A stretch of 64,000 nucleotides of DNA from Vibrio sp. SCSIO 43137 (GCF_028201475.1 NZ_CP116384.1:186001-250000); one strand, 5' to 3'; positions 37,895 to 46,833 are shown, numbered from the stretch's first letter. The notes: generated from the letters alone by a model not told the origin. Translations and numbers: made by a program.

Positions 37895-38755
37895 TTAAGC
37901 TTTACCATTTGAGCCAAACAGGCGGATTTTATGCTGAACAACTTCTTTCATTGAGGCAATACCTGTGTTCATCACATCGGCCAGAATGAAATCGTTGCGG
38001 TCTTTATCCCAGTGGCTTTGAACACCGGTGATGAAACCTTGGCGCAGCTCGGTATCGACATTGATTTTGGCAACACCGCGTTTAACCGCTTCAACAACCT
38101 GATCATCCGGTACACCAGAGCCGCCGTGCAGTACGATTGGTTTCTTCACCGCTTCTTTGATTTCACTCAGGCGATCAAACTTAAGCTCAGGTGTTGTTTT
38201 GTAAACACCGTGAGCAGTACCGATTGAAACCGCCAGATAATCAACACCCGTACGCTCAGAGAAGTCCAGTGCTTCTTCTACTGTAGTGATCATGGCGTCT
38301 TTCTCATCAACCGTTATGTCATCTTCGGTTCCGCCGATTTTGCCGATTTCGCCTTCAGAGCCTAAGCCAAGAGCTGCTGCTACTTCTACCACTGCACGGG
38401 TAATACGTACGTTCTCTTCGAAAGGCAGTGCCGAGCCATCAAACATCAGTGACTGGAAGTCACGTGTCGCCGCTTCCATGCACTGCTCAAACTTGCGGCT
38501 GTGGTCCAGGTGAATACAAATAGGAACGCTGATTTGGTGGTGCTGGATAAGAGAGTCTACAGCATCACGCAGTGGCTTCATGCCCATTTCATTAATCGCC
38601 TTCTGGCCAATCTGAATCATGATAGGCGACTGTTCTTCTTCAGCAGCAAGAAGTACTGCTTTGATAGTTTCCAGGTTATGTGCTGTGAAAGCACCAATTG
38701 CGTAACCGTTTTGCCACGCTTCTTGAATCATTTTCTTACCTGATACGTAAGGCAT
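37895..38755 (-). CDS. Class II (zinc) aldolase, probable sulfofructose-1-phosphate aldolase
   Basis: 286 residues of the GatY/KbaY/FbaA type. Zinc and catalytic blocks are ICIHLDHSRKFEQC, GSEGEIGKIGGTED, SIGTAHGVYKTTPELKFDRL and VLHGGSGVPDD, followed by KINVDTELR. In the SQ pathway this step splits sulfofructose-1-phosphate into DHAP and sulfolactaldehyde. E. coli uses a class I enzyme (YihT), and no YihT homologue is seen here. The assignment rests on context. Its promoter region shares a 60-bp block with that of yihS. Confidence 0.85.
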   Translation of the reverse strand: MPYVSGKKMIQEAWQNGYAIGAFTAHNLETIKAVLLAAEEEQSPIMIQIGQKAINEMGMKPLRDAVDSLIQHHQISVPICIHLDHSRKFEQCMEAATRDFQSLMFDGSALPFEENVRITRAVVEVAAALGLGSEGEIGKIGGTEDDITVDEKDAMITTVEEALDFSERTGVDYLAVSIGTAHGVYKTTPELKFDRLSEIKEAVKKPIVLHGGSGVPDDQVVEAVKRGVAKINVDTELRQGFITGVQSHWDKDRNDFILADVMNTGIASMKEVVQHKIRLFGSNGKA

Positions 38756-38815
38756 TTGAAGAATCCTCTGTGTTTTACTTCGTTGTGATACAAATTATCA
38801 GGCTGGCATTATCAT

Positions 38816-38877
38816 TTCTGTTAGTTATGTATCACTTTTCGACATAAAAAAACAAAAGTGGACATTTATGAGCGCGA
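38816..38877 (-). promoter_or_regulatory. Shared promoter/operator block upstream of the aldolase
   Basis: The first 20-plus bases (TTCTGTTAGTTATGTATCAC followed by TTT) are identical to 46743-46765 upstream of yihS, and both continue to a GTGGACATTT/ATGGACATTT plus GAGCG at the same distance. CACTTTT...CAAAAGTG also forms an inverted repeat here. A common regulator is implied. Confidence 0.65.
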
Positions 38878-39028
38878 TCACACAGTTTTGATCGCGATAA
38901 TGTCTCTATTTAATACGCTTTTTAACGGAATGTCAGAGATGTTGCAGATTATGAGTAATATTTCGGACAGGTTTGTATTTTAGCGGCTCAGCATAGTGTT
39001 GAGCGGTTTACAATGAAGAGTAGAAAAC

Positions 39029-39054
39029 GAAAAAGAGCCTCAATAGAGGCTCTT
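39029..39054 (-). terminator. Terminator of the TauE/SafE gene
   Basis: On the minus strand AAGAGCCTC-TATT-GAGGCTCTT is followed by TTTCG, 34 bases after the stop. Confidence 0.85.
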
Positions 39055-39087
39055 AGTTACATGCGTTTACTGCTGTATTAAGCGAGA

Positions 39088-39828
39088 TTAAAAGTGGACG
39101 TTTTTGTAGACCAGCGCACAGCCGATAAACAGCAGAAAGCCGTGTACAAGATGGTGATAGTTAATCTTATACTTCTGTAATAAATGGTAGCTTCCCATCC
39201 CGCCTGCGATACCTACGGCAAAGGCCGGCAGTGCGGAGAGCACATGGGATAATACGTCTTCAGTAATTAGCCCTTCATTCCAGAAACTAATATTGGCGCC
39301 AATCATCTGCAGCATAAAAAAGAAAGTCAGAGTTGATTTAACTTCGTCTGCTGACCACGGCTGCATTGAAGTGTAGGCAATGACCGGAGGCCCCGACTCA
39401 CCAACGCTTGCGCCAAGAACGCCCGAAGTAAAACCGGCACCAATAGTGATGGGAATAGAGGTCTTTTCAAATACTGGTTTAGTGGAGCGGAACGAGTGCA
39501 GGCTGGAAATAATCAGCACTATACCCATGGTAAGCAGAATGTATTGAGATGGCATGGTTGCCAGCAGTCTTGCCCCGACAAATGACGCAGGAACCGAACC
39601 TGCAAACAGAATTAAACCAACCTTACGCTGGATAGAGTGACGCATTTTCCAGGCAATGGGCAGTGTCACTAACCAGCCAATAATACCGGCAATAGGTACA
39701 GCAGTCTGGGCACCGACAACAAGTGAAAGCAGGGGAACTGAAACCATCGCAGAACCGAATCCAGTCAGGCCCTGAGTAAAGCCGGCCAAGGCGATGATCA
39801 TTGAAACAAGTATAACCGTGGTGTCCAT
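39088..39828 (-). CDS. TauE/SafE-family anion exporter (probable sulfite or sulfonate export)
   Basis: 246 residues with about eight membrane helices. The start is the ATG at 39828 (AGGAAAT upstream). The longer reading to 39948 crosses an operator. The paired TauE/SafE repeats are visible as GFTQGLTGFGSAMVSVPLL at the N-terminus and GFTSGVLGASVGESGPPVIA in the middle. Family members export sulfite, sulfoacetate or sulfolactate. If the neighbouring glycyl radical enzyme releases sulfite, this is the expected exit route. Otherwise it would export DHPS. Confidence 0.9.
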   Translation of the reverse strand: MDTTVILVSMIIALAGFTQGLTGFGSAMVSVPLLSLVVGAQTAVPIAGIIGWLVTLPIAWKMRHSIQRKVGLILFAGSVPASFVGARLLATMPSQYILLTMGIVLIISSLHSFRSTKPVFEKTSIPITIGAGFTSGVLGASVGESGPPVIAYTSMQPWSADEVKSTLTFFFMLQMIGANISFWNEGLITEDVLSHVLSALPAFAVGIAGGMGSYHLLQKYKINYHHLVHGFLLFIGCALVYKNVHF

Positions 39829-39898
39829 ATTTCCTGTTACTGAGTGAGTGGAATTTGTGCACATTATAAGCTGTGCATATTTAAATGCTATTGTTTTT

Positions 39899-39921
39899 GT
39901 CACAAAATGTTGTTTTGTGTC
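39899..39921. promoter_or_regulatory. Candidate regulator palindrome, copy 1
   Basis: GTCACAAAA-TGTTG-TTTTGTGTC, with arms CACAAAA/TTTTGTG. The same 23-bp sequence with one change occurs at 48920-48942 between yihU and yihV. This is a good candidate operator for the DeoR regulator encoded at 49973. Confidence 0.65.
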
Positions 39922-40070
39922 CGTTTGATTTCGCCTTGTGACAATCATCTCAGAAGAGAGGCTACCTCTTAAGTATAATGCGGCTAAATAACTCTTTGTC
40001 TGAAGGCATAAAGACCGTGAAGTTGTTTTATATACATAAAATCAGAACAAAATATAAAACAGTTCTCGGG

Positions 40071-40295
40071 AAAAGTTCTCAAAAGTTCTCGCAAGTTCTC
40101 GGGACACACACCAATTATGGACAATTATCGGGGACAGGCACCAGAAGTTATCGGGACAGAAACCGCAAGAGTTATTAGAACAGACACCATAAGACTCTAG
40201 TTCAGACTCTAGTTCTCGGGACACACACCGAATTTTCGGGCGAATTTTCGGGGACAGACACCATAAGACCGAATTTTCGGGGACAGACACCATAA
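40071..40295 (+). repeat. Array of seven GGGACA-NRCACC motifs with duplicated flanks
   Basis: Motif copies begin near 40101, 40130, 40153, 40178, 40218, 40250 and 40279. Most are preceded by a short direct duplication: AAAGTTCTC three times before the first, CAATTAT twice before the second, GACTCTAGTTC twice (40193-40216) and GAATTTTCGGG twice (40229-40251). The last two units also form a tandem repeat of 29 bases. Confidence 0.75.
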
Positions 40296-40395
40296 GACTA
40301 AAGAGTGTCGCCAGATTGAGTTCCGCTGTCTTTAGAAGAGGGCGGATAAAACAAGATTTCATTTTCAGAACAGCTTTTAATTTATGAGGTAAACA

Positions 40396-42927
40396 ATGGA
40401 TAACTTCCGGTTAGGAGAAGAGAGTCTGCTCGACTTAAACGCCGACTGCCGTACATTGGCACGAGGCGTGGACAAGTTTGATAAGGTGTATGGCTTGGGT
40501 TACGAAGTGGGCCATGAAGAGTGGTCACCGTATCCGCGGGTAAACAGATTACGCCAGACTTTCCTTGATCGTCCTTATGACATTGATGTGGAAAGGTTGC
40601 GTCTGGTAACGGAAGCGTACAAGAAAAATGAAGTGATGCCCCGTATCCTGCAATGCGCCTATGCATTTGAAAATATTCTGCTCAATACTACTCTGCATAT
40701 TTATGATGAAGATTTAATTGTCGGCGAAATAGCGGCACCGGCCAAGGCATCGCCTATCTATCCGGAGTTTTCCGTTGACTGGATCATCGATGAAATCACC
40801 AACTCCCCGTTTGAAGAGCGTGCCAATGACCAGTTCTATATCCGTAACGATAGGGAACGTGCTGAGATTCTTGAACTGTGTGAGTACTGGAAAGGCAAAA
40901 GTGCCAACGAGTTTATAACCGCTCATCTGGACGAAGATCAGAAGAAAGGCTCCCATATGGGAGAAAAAGTGTTCCAGACTAATAACTACCACTTCGCCGG
41001 TATTGGTCATTTCGCCATGGACTTTCATAAGCTTATGACTCTTGGTTACGACGGTGTACTTGAGCAGACGCGAAAAGCCCTTGCCGCTTTGTCTAAGCAA
41101 GATCCTGAGTTTAGTGACAAGCGCGACTATTACAAAGCTACCATTATTAGCTTAGAAGCAGCGAAAGCCTATATTGCCCGTTATGCCTCGCTCGCCCTGC
41201 AAATGGCAGAAACAGAAACGGATATCCAGCGTAAACAAGAGCTTGAGCAGATGGCGTCTAACTGTCAGCAGATTGCCGGCGGTGTACCTCAGTCGTTCTG
41301 GCAGGCACTACAGCTGTTCAACTTTGCGGTTACCCTGACTCAGATTGAAGGTAATGGTCACTCTATCTCATACGGTCGGATGGACCAGTGGCTTTATCCA
41401 TTCTATGAAAAAGACGTTAAGCAGCAGTCAGTCAGCAAGGAGTTTATTCTTGAGCTGATTGAAGTTCAGTATGTAAAAATGAACAACCCGACCAAGCTGA
41501 AAGACAAAGGTACAGTGAAAGTGCGTAACGGCCGCGGCTTTGGTGGTGAAAGTCTGACTATCGGCGGGGTCGATTCTGAAGGTAATGACGCGACTAACGA
41601 TCTGACCATGCTGATGCTGGAGGGTTCGGTACATACACGAATGATGAACCCGTGGGTTTGTGTCCGTATGCATGAGAACACCCCTTACGAACTTAAGATC
41701 AAAACCATTGAATGTATCCGTGCCGGTTATGGTCACCCTAAACTGTTTAATGATGGCCCGGCGATAAAAGCAATGTCGGGTAAAGGTGTTACCCTGCAAG
41801 AGGCGCGCGATTATGCGGTCGTTGGTTGCGTTGAACCTACTATTCCTGGTAAAGAGCACGGCTGGCTGGATGCAGGTTATGTAAATACCGCCAAAATGCT
41901 GGAGATGGTGCTTAACGGTGGTCGTATTTTGTCCGGACCTGATGCCGGTAAACAGCTAGGGCCTGATACGGGTAGTTTAGAAACTTATCAAAGCTTTGAA
42001 GAGGTATTGGAAAGTGTCGATAAGCAGTTTGCTTACTGGTGTGATCAACTATGTAGCTGTCTGAATGTGACGGATAAAATTCACCGGAAGATCAAGCCTA
42101 CGCCTTACATCTCAACCTTCTTTGAAGGTTGTATTGAGTCTGGCAGAGATATGACCGCAGGTGGTGTGAAATATAACGGAACCGCTCCGCAGGCCGCCGG
42201 TATTGCTACTTGCGCTGATTCACTGGCGACTATCAAAAAGCTTATGTTTGACGAGAAAAAATACTCAGGCAAACAGCTGCTGAGCGCTATCAGAGATAAC
42301 TGGGACGGCCATGCAAAACTGTATGCTTTAGTAAATAGTGCCAAGATCCCTCATTACGGCAATGATATCGATGAAGCGGACAACTTGTTCAATTTTATGT
42401 TCGAGTGTTACTGCCGCCATATTAAAGGACGTGATAACCCGCGTGGTGGCAAGTTCAGCCCGGGTGTTTATACGGTAAACGCCAACGTGGGGATGGGATT
42501 ATATACCCGTGCTTCACTGGACGGGCGCAAAGATGGTGAGCCAATTTCCGACAATATGGGGCCGGTACATACCCAAGGGGGCTCTCATGATATTAGCGGT
42601 CCGACAGCGATTGTGAACTCAGTGACCAAGGTAGATCACAGCCTTGCCACCAACGGTACTCTGCTGAACCTGCGTTTTCTTGAAGACGCTGTATCTGGCG
42701 TGGAAGGGCGCGACATTCTGGTCAGTTTTGTCGACGAATATATTGCCAAGCAAGGTATGCACGTGCAGTTCAATATTATGAGTGCAGAGAAGATGCGTGC
42801 TGCGCAGAAAAATCCTGAACAGTATCGTGACATGCTGGTAAGGGTTGCCGGATACAGTGCTTACTTTGTTGAGTTGGGTAAACCGTTACAGGACGACCTG
42901 ATCCAGCGTACTGAGTTGAGGTTCTAG
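40396..42927 (+). CDS. Glycyl radical enzyme, probable DHPS sulfolyase (HpsG type)
   Basis: 843 residues of the pyruvate-formate-lyase-like family. The glycyl radical loop RVAGYSAYF (Gly819) is near the C-terminus. The active-site CXE, VVGCVEPTIPGKE (Cys478, Glu480), marks an eliminating or lyase type rather than PFL (which has CC). It lies in an SQ cluster between a TauE/SafE exporter and its own activase, so DHPS, the end product of sulfoglycolysis, is the expected substrate. HpsG gives hydroxyacetone and sulfite. HpfG-type dehydration or isethionate cleavage cannot be excluded by eye. It needs anoxic conditions. Confidence 0.85.
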   Translation: MDNFRLGEESLLDLNADCRTLARGVDKFDKVYGLGYEVGHEEWSPYPRVNRLRQTFLDRPYDIDVERLRLVTEAYKKNEVMPRILQCAYAFENILLNTTLHIYDEDLIVGEIAAPAKASPIYPEFSVDWIIDEITNSPFEERANDQFYIRNDRERAEILELCEYWKGKSANEFITAHLDEDQKKGSHMGEKVFQTNNYHFAGIGHFAMDFHKLMTLGYDGVLEQTRKALAALSKQDPEFSDKRDYYKATIISLEAAKAYIARYASLALQMAETETDIQRKQELEQMASNCQQIAGGVPQSFWQALQLFNFAVTLTQIEGNGHSISYGRMDQWLYPFYEKDVKQQSVSKEFILELIEVQYVKMNNPTKLKDKGTVKVRNGRGFGGESLTIGGVDSEGNDATNDLTMLMLEGSVHTRMMNPWVCVRMHENTPYELKIKTIECIRAGYGHPKLFNDGPAIKAMSGKGVTLQEARDYAVVGCVEPTIPGKEHGWLDAGYVNTAKMLEMVLNGGRILSGPDAGKQLGPDTGSLETYQSFEEVLESVDKQFAYWCDQLCSCLNVTDKIHRKIKPTPYISTFFEGCIESGRDMTAGGVKYNGTAPQAAGIATCADSLATIKKLMFDEKKYSGKQLLSAIRDNWDGHAKLYALVNSAKIPHYGNDIDEADNLFNFMFECYCRHIKGRDNPRGGKFSPGVYTVNANVGMGLYTRASLDGRKDGEPISDNMGPVHTQGGSHDISGPTAIVNSVTKVDHSLATNGTLLNLRFLEDAVSGVEGRDILVSFVDEYIAKQGMHVQFNIMSAEKMRAAQKNPEQYRDMLVRVAGYSAYFVELGKPLQDDLIQRTELRF

Positions 42928-42932
42928 AACCG

Positions 42933-43898
42933 GTGTCATTTTCCAATGTGTCAGGCACAGTCCTTAATGTTCAGCGCTTCACTTTGCATGATGGTCCGGG
43001 TATCCGGACCGAATTCTTTCTTAAAGGATGCCCGCTCCGCTGTGACTGGTGTGGGAATCCGGAGAGTTTTAACAAGCGTGTCGAGGTTGGTGTTTATCAC
43101 AACAAATGTATAAGCAACAGTGAGTGTGGCGACTGTACAAGTGTCTGTCCTGACAGCGATATGCTGATTTTTTCTGACTCCAGGCTAGAGCTGGTGGATC
43201 GCAGCAAATGCAGCAGTTGTATGCTCTGTTCGCAGGAGTGCCCCGCGGAAGCAATAAAGCCGTGGGGCAGCAGCATGTCCGTTGAGGACTGTATGAAAGT
43301 CATTCTTCAGGACAGAGGCTTTTATAGCCGTTCCGGAGGTGGTGTTACCGTGTCCGGCGGAGAGCCTTTGATGCAGAGTGAGTTTGTATTACAGCTGTTT
43401 CAGGCCTGCCGGGAAGAGGACATACACACCTGTCTCGAATCGAGTTTCCATTCCAACTGGGAACAGATCGAAAAGCTGTTACCTTATACAGATCTTATTA
43501 TTTCCGATATAAAGCTGATGGATAGCGCAAAACATAAGCGCTATACCGGAGTAGATAACCACAAAATTTTACACAATCTGCAAAAACTGTCAGAAACAGA
43601 TAAAGAGATAATCCTGCGTATTCCGGTGATTCCCACAGTAAACGATGATAAAGACAATGCCGAAGCGACAGCCGACTTTATTCTCAACCAAATGAAGGGA
43701 AGAGTGAGAACATTACAGCTTCTGAGTTTTATGCGATTGGGAGAAGAAAAATATCAGTCTCTTGGTATGGATTACAAAATGGCAGATCTTGAGTTTGATC
43801 GTCATGAGTTTCAACAGCAGGTCAATGGCCTTGCTGGCTACTTTAATCAGCGCGGTATTCATTGTCTGGTAGGCACTAAAGAGAGTGAGGGAGGATAA
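42933..43898 (+). CDS. Glycyl radical enzyme activating enzyme (radical SAM)
   Basis: 321 residues starting at GTG five bases after the glycyl radical gene. The radical-SAM cluster is CPLRCDWC (CX3CX2C) near residues 33-40, with FTLHDGPGIRTEFFLKG before it. A ferredoxin-like insert with two cluster motifs (CGDCTSVCP and CSSCMLCSQECP) is typical of activases of dehydratase and lyase GREs. VSGGEPLMQ is the SAM-binding GGE motif. It installs the glycyl radical on the upstream enzyme. Confidence 0.93.
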   Translation: MSFSNVSGTVLNVQRFTLHDGPGIRTEFFLKGCPLRCDWCGNPESFNKRVEVGVYHNKCISNSECGDCTSVCPDSDMLIFSDSRLELVDRSKCSSCMLCSQECPAEAIKPWGSSMSVEDCMKVILQDRGFYSRSGGGVTVSGGEPLMQSEFVLQLFQACREEDIHTCLESSFHSNWEQIEKLLPYTDLIISDIKLMDSAKHKRYTGVDNHKILHNLQKLSETDKEIILRIPVIPTVNDDKDNAEATADFILNQMKGRVRTLQLLSFMRLGEEKYQSLGMDYKMADLEFDRHEFQQQVNGLAGYFNQRGIHCLVGTKESEGG

Positions 43899-43904
43899 AC
43901 TTTT

Positions 43905-43945
43905 TTAAGGGACAGGCGCCACAAGAAAAGGACAGTCGATACAAA
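43905..43945 (+). repeat. GGGACAGGCGCC motif 3-prime of the RAYT gene
   Basis: AAGGGACAGGCGCCACAAG and AAGGACAGTCGATAC form one flank of the transposase gene. Related motifs lie on the other flank at 45214-45320. Confidence 0.55.
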
Positions 43946-43959
43946 AGAAAGTTGAAGTT

Positions 43960-44001
43960 AAAACTGAACAGTTCACTAATCTTAAGCTGTTCAGTTTTAT
44001 T
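43960..44001 (+). terminator. Terminator of the glycyl radical operon
   Basis: AAAACTGAACAG and CTGTTCAGTTTT form a 12-bp perfect stem ending in TTTTATT, 62 bases after the activase stop. Confidence 0.85.
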
Positions 44002-44131
44002 GCTGGACGGTAAGATCTACGCCTTGTGAATTATTACTGATTATCTATTTATGCAGTGTATAGATAAGGATATAACTTGTCTTACGGGGAGTGGTGCAAC
44101 TGGGAGAAATGATAAGAAGTTTTGGGCTATA

Positions 44132-45094
44132 TCAACTATCCAGCCGGAAAACACACATTTTGCGTTTATTGAGGATCCGTTTTGCTGATTCAATTTGAGG
44201 GCAACAACCAACAGCAGTGTTTCGGTATTGTTCTAATTTAGTGCAAGCCTTTAACCATTTGACTTGGCTGATATTCAGTCTCTGCAAAATGGGTGGAAGA
44301 GAGGAGCCTAAAACAACTTTGTTCTCGCGATATTGTCTTGCTGTCCAGTCGACTAGTTCAATGTAATCTATAAGCCGAAACGGGATACCTTTTAACATTT
44401 TATTGGTGGGATTACCGATAAATGGGTAAAGACATGGTGCAGTTTCTTGATCGTTACTCAGAGCCTTTATTCTGGCTTTGATGGAAGTATATTCTGAGGA
44501 TTCTGGTGTTTTGGCAATGCCTGAACGCAGAGGGTTTAAATCAACATAAGTCATAGCTGCTACGAGGGCTTGTTCGTCGAGCAGAGCTTGGCTCTTAAAG
44601 CGACTCTCCCAAAAATGCCCTTTACAGTTATCTTCTAGGTTTGCCCGACAAGCGATATCAAAGTTAAGCTCTTTCATAAACCAGCTCAGGTTCCAGAGCC
44701 GCTTTCGCCAGCATTCGATAATCGAAGATGCAGCCTTTTTCTCTGCATCACTGGTCAGTTTTCCGGCCTGCCAATTTTGAACAAGTAAAGGGGGTTTATG
44801 AAGTTGTTGCCAGCGTTCAACCACTTCGTATTCGCTGAGTTTTAAGGCTTCTTCTTTGTTGATATGAAGAACAAGATGATAGTGATTGCTCATCACTGCG
44901 TAAGCACAGACATCAATGCAATAGACCTGAGAAAGAGCGTAGACCTTATGCTCAATCCAATCTCTTCGGTGTTCGTAGCTTTTTTGGGTAACAGGATCTT
45001 CTCCGCATAGGAAGCTGCGCCTGACACAACGCGAAACGCAATGATAGTAAGGAGTTGCTTCAGGTGAGACGAGCTGTTTTCTGGCTGTTGTCAT
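44132..45094 (-). mobile_element. REP-associated tyrosine transposase (RAYT, Y1/IS200-like)
   Basis: 320 residues from the ATG at 45094. The single-strand transposase signature is AYAVMSNHYHLVLHI (HUH-like His-Y-His), with YVDLNPLRSGIAK downstream, the RAYT-specific block. RAYTs act on short REP sequences rather than carrying IS ends. Motifs of the GGGACA-NACACC type flank it on both sides (43905-43945 and 45214-45320). It is inserted within the SQ cluster, between the glycyl radical operon and yihS. Confidence 0.88.
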
Positions 45095-45198
45095 AGAAAG
45101 TAACCGGATAATGAGTGACAAACCGAGGTTACTCAATGAAGTCGTTGCGACAATGATTCAGTTATAAAGTCACGATCGAGTTATCACAAGATCAGTCG

Positions 45199-45345
45199 GT
45201 TCTAATACTTTTAGGTGTATGTCCCTACTTTTAGGTGTATGTCCCAATACTTTTTTCAATACTTTTTTGTTAGGTGTATGTCCCAATACTTTTTGCAATA
45301 CTTTTTGAGGTGTATGTCCCCGAAAAAAATGTGCCGAAAAAAATG
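45199..45345 (-). repeat. Array of GGGACATACACC motifs with duplicated flanks, upstream of RAYT
   Basis: On the minus strand four copies of GGGACATACACC occur (45309-45320, 45273-45284, 45234-45245, 45214-45225). Three are preceded by a duplicated flank: CATTTTTTTCGG twice (2-nt gap), AAAAAGTATTG twice (1-nt gap), and AAAAAGTATTG twice again. It fills the gap between the transposase and yihS. No gene is seen. Confidence 0.78.
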
Positions 45346-45370
45346 ACAGCCACGGGCTGCCATTTTTTGT
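45336..45370 (-). terminator. Terminator of yihS
   Basis: On the minus strand ATGGCAGCC-CGT-GGCTGTCAT is followed by seven T residues, 30 bases after the yihS stop. Its T tract merges with the duplicated flank of the motif array. Confidence 0.8.
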
Positions 45371-45398
45371 TATCAGGTTAACTTGCCTTTCGGTCAAC

Positions 45399-46652
45399 TT
45401 ATTTTTCCATATGGACATCAAGCTGACCGGCGGCCAGTGCCGGAGCAAGGCCCGGAGTCAACGGCAGGCGAGGAATAACTAGACAGTGCATCAGATGGTA
45501 GATATCTTGTTTACCATCCCATACTACGCTGGTACCAGCTTGGTTGTTTACATCAAGTTCTTGCCACCATGAGCAACCTTCATAGTCGATAAAGTAAGTG
45601 CGGCAGTAATCCCACCACAGGCGATAGAACTCCTGATACTTCTCATCACCAGTAACCGTGTAAAGGGCATAAGCAGTACCAATTGCTTCAACTGGTGCCC
45701 AGCGGATACGCTCACGTACAACCGGCTTGCCATCCCAGTCTACGGAATAAACAAAACCGGGAGCACCATCTACATGCCATGCATCGCGCACTGTTGCGTC
45801 GAACAGGCCGATTGCGTCTTCCAGCATCCATTCAGGAGCTTCAGCACCAATTTCCATCAGCGTTGCGCGAAGGTGACAAATCAGACGTCCCCACTCAATC
45901 CAGTGGCCCGGCGTACCGCCGTAGGCACGGAAGTGGCTGGCAGGTGTCTCTTTGTTGTAATCCGGTAGCGGATTCCAGTCAGAATCAAAGTGCTCGTTTA
46001 CACGGTAGCTCAGGCTTTTTGCTGTTTTATGGATCATAAACTCGGTGATGTTCAGCGCGCGATCCAACCACTTTTTGTCTTTAGTGACATCGTAAACGAT
46101 AAGGAAAGCTTCTACTGAGTGCATCGCCATATTACCGCCACGGTAATCTTCCGTTTCAGTGAATGCCTGATCCCATGACTCGTAACACATCTGCTTCTCT
46201 TCTACCCAGAAGTGTTTTTCGTAAACCGTAATCGCTTCATCCAGAAGAGCCTGAGCACGTGGGTGACCAGTTGTTACCGCACTGGCAGCACCAAGCAGTA
46301 CGAATGCGTGTTGGTAACCCTGCTTAGACGAATCCATAATGCCTTCGCCTTGGTTATCGATAGTGGCAAACCAGCCGCCATGAGTATTATCTTTAAGCGG
46401 ACCTTCCAGCGCTGCGATACCGTGCTCAACCAGATCCATAGCGCCCGGGCGACCCATTAGGGCTGCCAGAGAATAACAGTGCAGCATGCGTGATGTGATC
46501 CACAGGCGGGTGCCCATCTCTTCACGTACATTGCCGTTGTTACCAATCCAGCCAAAACCGTTCGGTACTACAGCATTTCTGCCGAATTCAAAAATTCTGT
46601 CTGTTTCAGTTTCTAACCAAGAGTTATGGGATCGGGTATTAATCCACTTCAT
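45399..46652 (-). CDS. yihS: Sulfoquinovose isomerase
   Basis: A 417-residue AGE-superfamily (alpha/alpha barrel) isomerase converting SQ to sulfofructose. It follows E. coli YihS very closely in the blocks I can recall, such as [63 protein letters not shown] and [18 protein letters not shown], which carry the catalytic histidines. The ATG at 46652 follows AGAGGAA. The TTG at 46658 is rejected. It is a single gene with its own promoter block (46743-46804) and terminator. Confidence 0.96.
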   Translation of the reverse strand: MKWINTRSHNSWLETETDRIFEFGRNAVVPNGFGWIGNNGNVREEMGTRLWITSRMLHCYSLAALMGRPGAMDLVEHGIAALEGPLKDNTHGGWFATIDNQGEGIMDSSKQGYQHAFVLLGAASAVTTGHPRAQALLDEAITVYEKHFWVEEKQMCYESWDQAFTETEDYRGGNMAMHSVEAFLIVYDVTKDKKWLDRALNITEFMIHKTAKSLSYRVNEHFDSDWNPLPDYNKETPASHFRAYGGTPGHWIEWGRLICHLRATLMEIGAEAPEWMLEDAIGLFDATVRDAWHVDGAPGFVYSVDWDGKPVVRERIRWAPVEAIGTAYALYTVTGDEKYQEFYRLWWDYCRTYFIDYEGCSWWQELDVNNQAGTSVVWDGKQDIYHLMHCLVIPRLPLTPGLAPALAAGQLDVHMEK

Positions 46653-46742
46653 GCTCAAATTCCTCTATATTGTTTCTTGCTACTGAACAATTTTTCAAAG
46701 TATTGTTGATTGATAGTAAATCTATCAGCCTATGATGTTTAA

Positions 46743-46804
46743 TTCTGTTAGTTATGTATCACTTTGTGACAATAATAATCATAAATGGACATTTTTGAGC
46801 GTTG
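46743..46804 (-). promoter_or_regulatory. Shared promoter/operator block upstream of yihS
   Basis: Shares its first 23 bases with 38816-38838 upstream of the aldolase gene, then CACTTTGTGACAAT, and TGGACATTTTTGAGCG. See the aldolase block. Confidence 0.65.
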
Positions 46805-46833
46805 GAGCTAGTAAAATAGCTTTAGATGCTCAT

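Larger units (their letters stand above)
39829..40395. other. Divergent control region of TauE/SafE and the glycyl radical operon, with motif array
   Basis: Contains an operator-like palindrome (39899-39921), a second TTGTGACAATC at 39935-39945, a TATAAT at 39974-39979 oriented toward the glycyl radical gene, and then a dense GGGACA-type array (40071-40295). The array lies inside the presumed 5-prime leader of that operon. Confidence 0.65.

Noticed and set aside
40071..40295. CRISPR-like repeat array
   Set aside because: Repeat spacing is irregular, the units are variable and overlapping, no unique spacers of constant length exist, and there are no cas genes.
45399..46652. N-acylglucosamine 2-epimerase as the function of yihS
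   Set aside because: The fold is the same, but the sequence follows E. coli YihS block by block and the neighbours are SQ-pathway genes.
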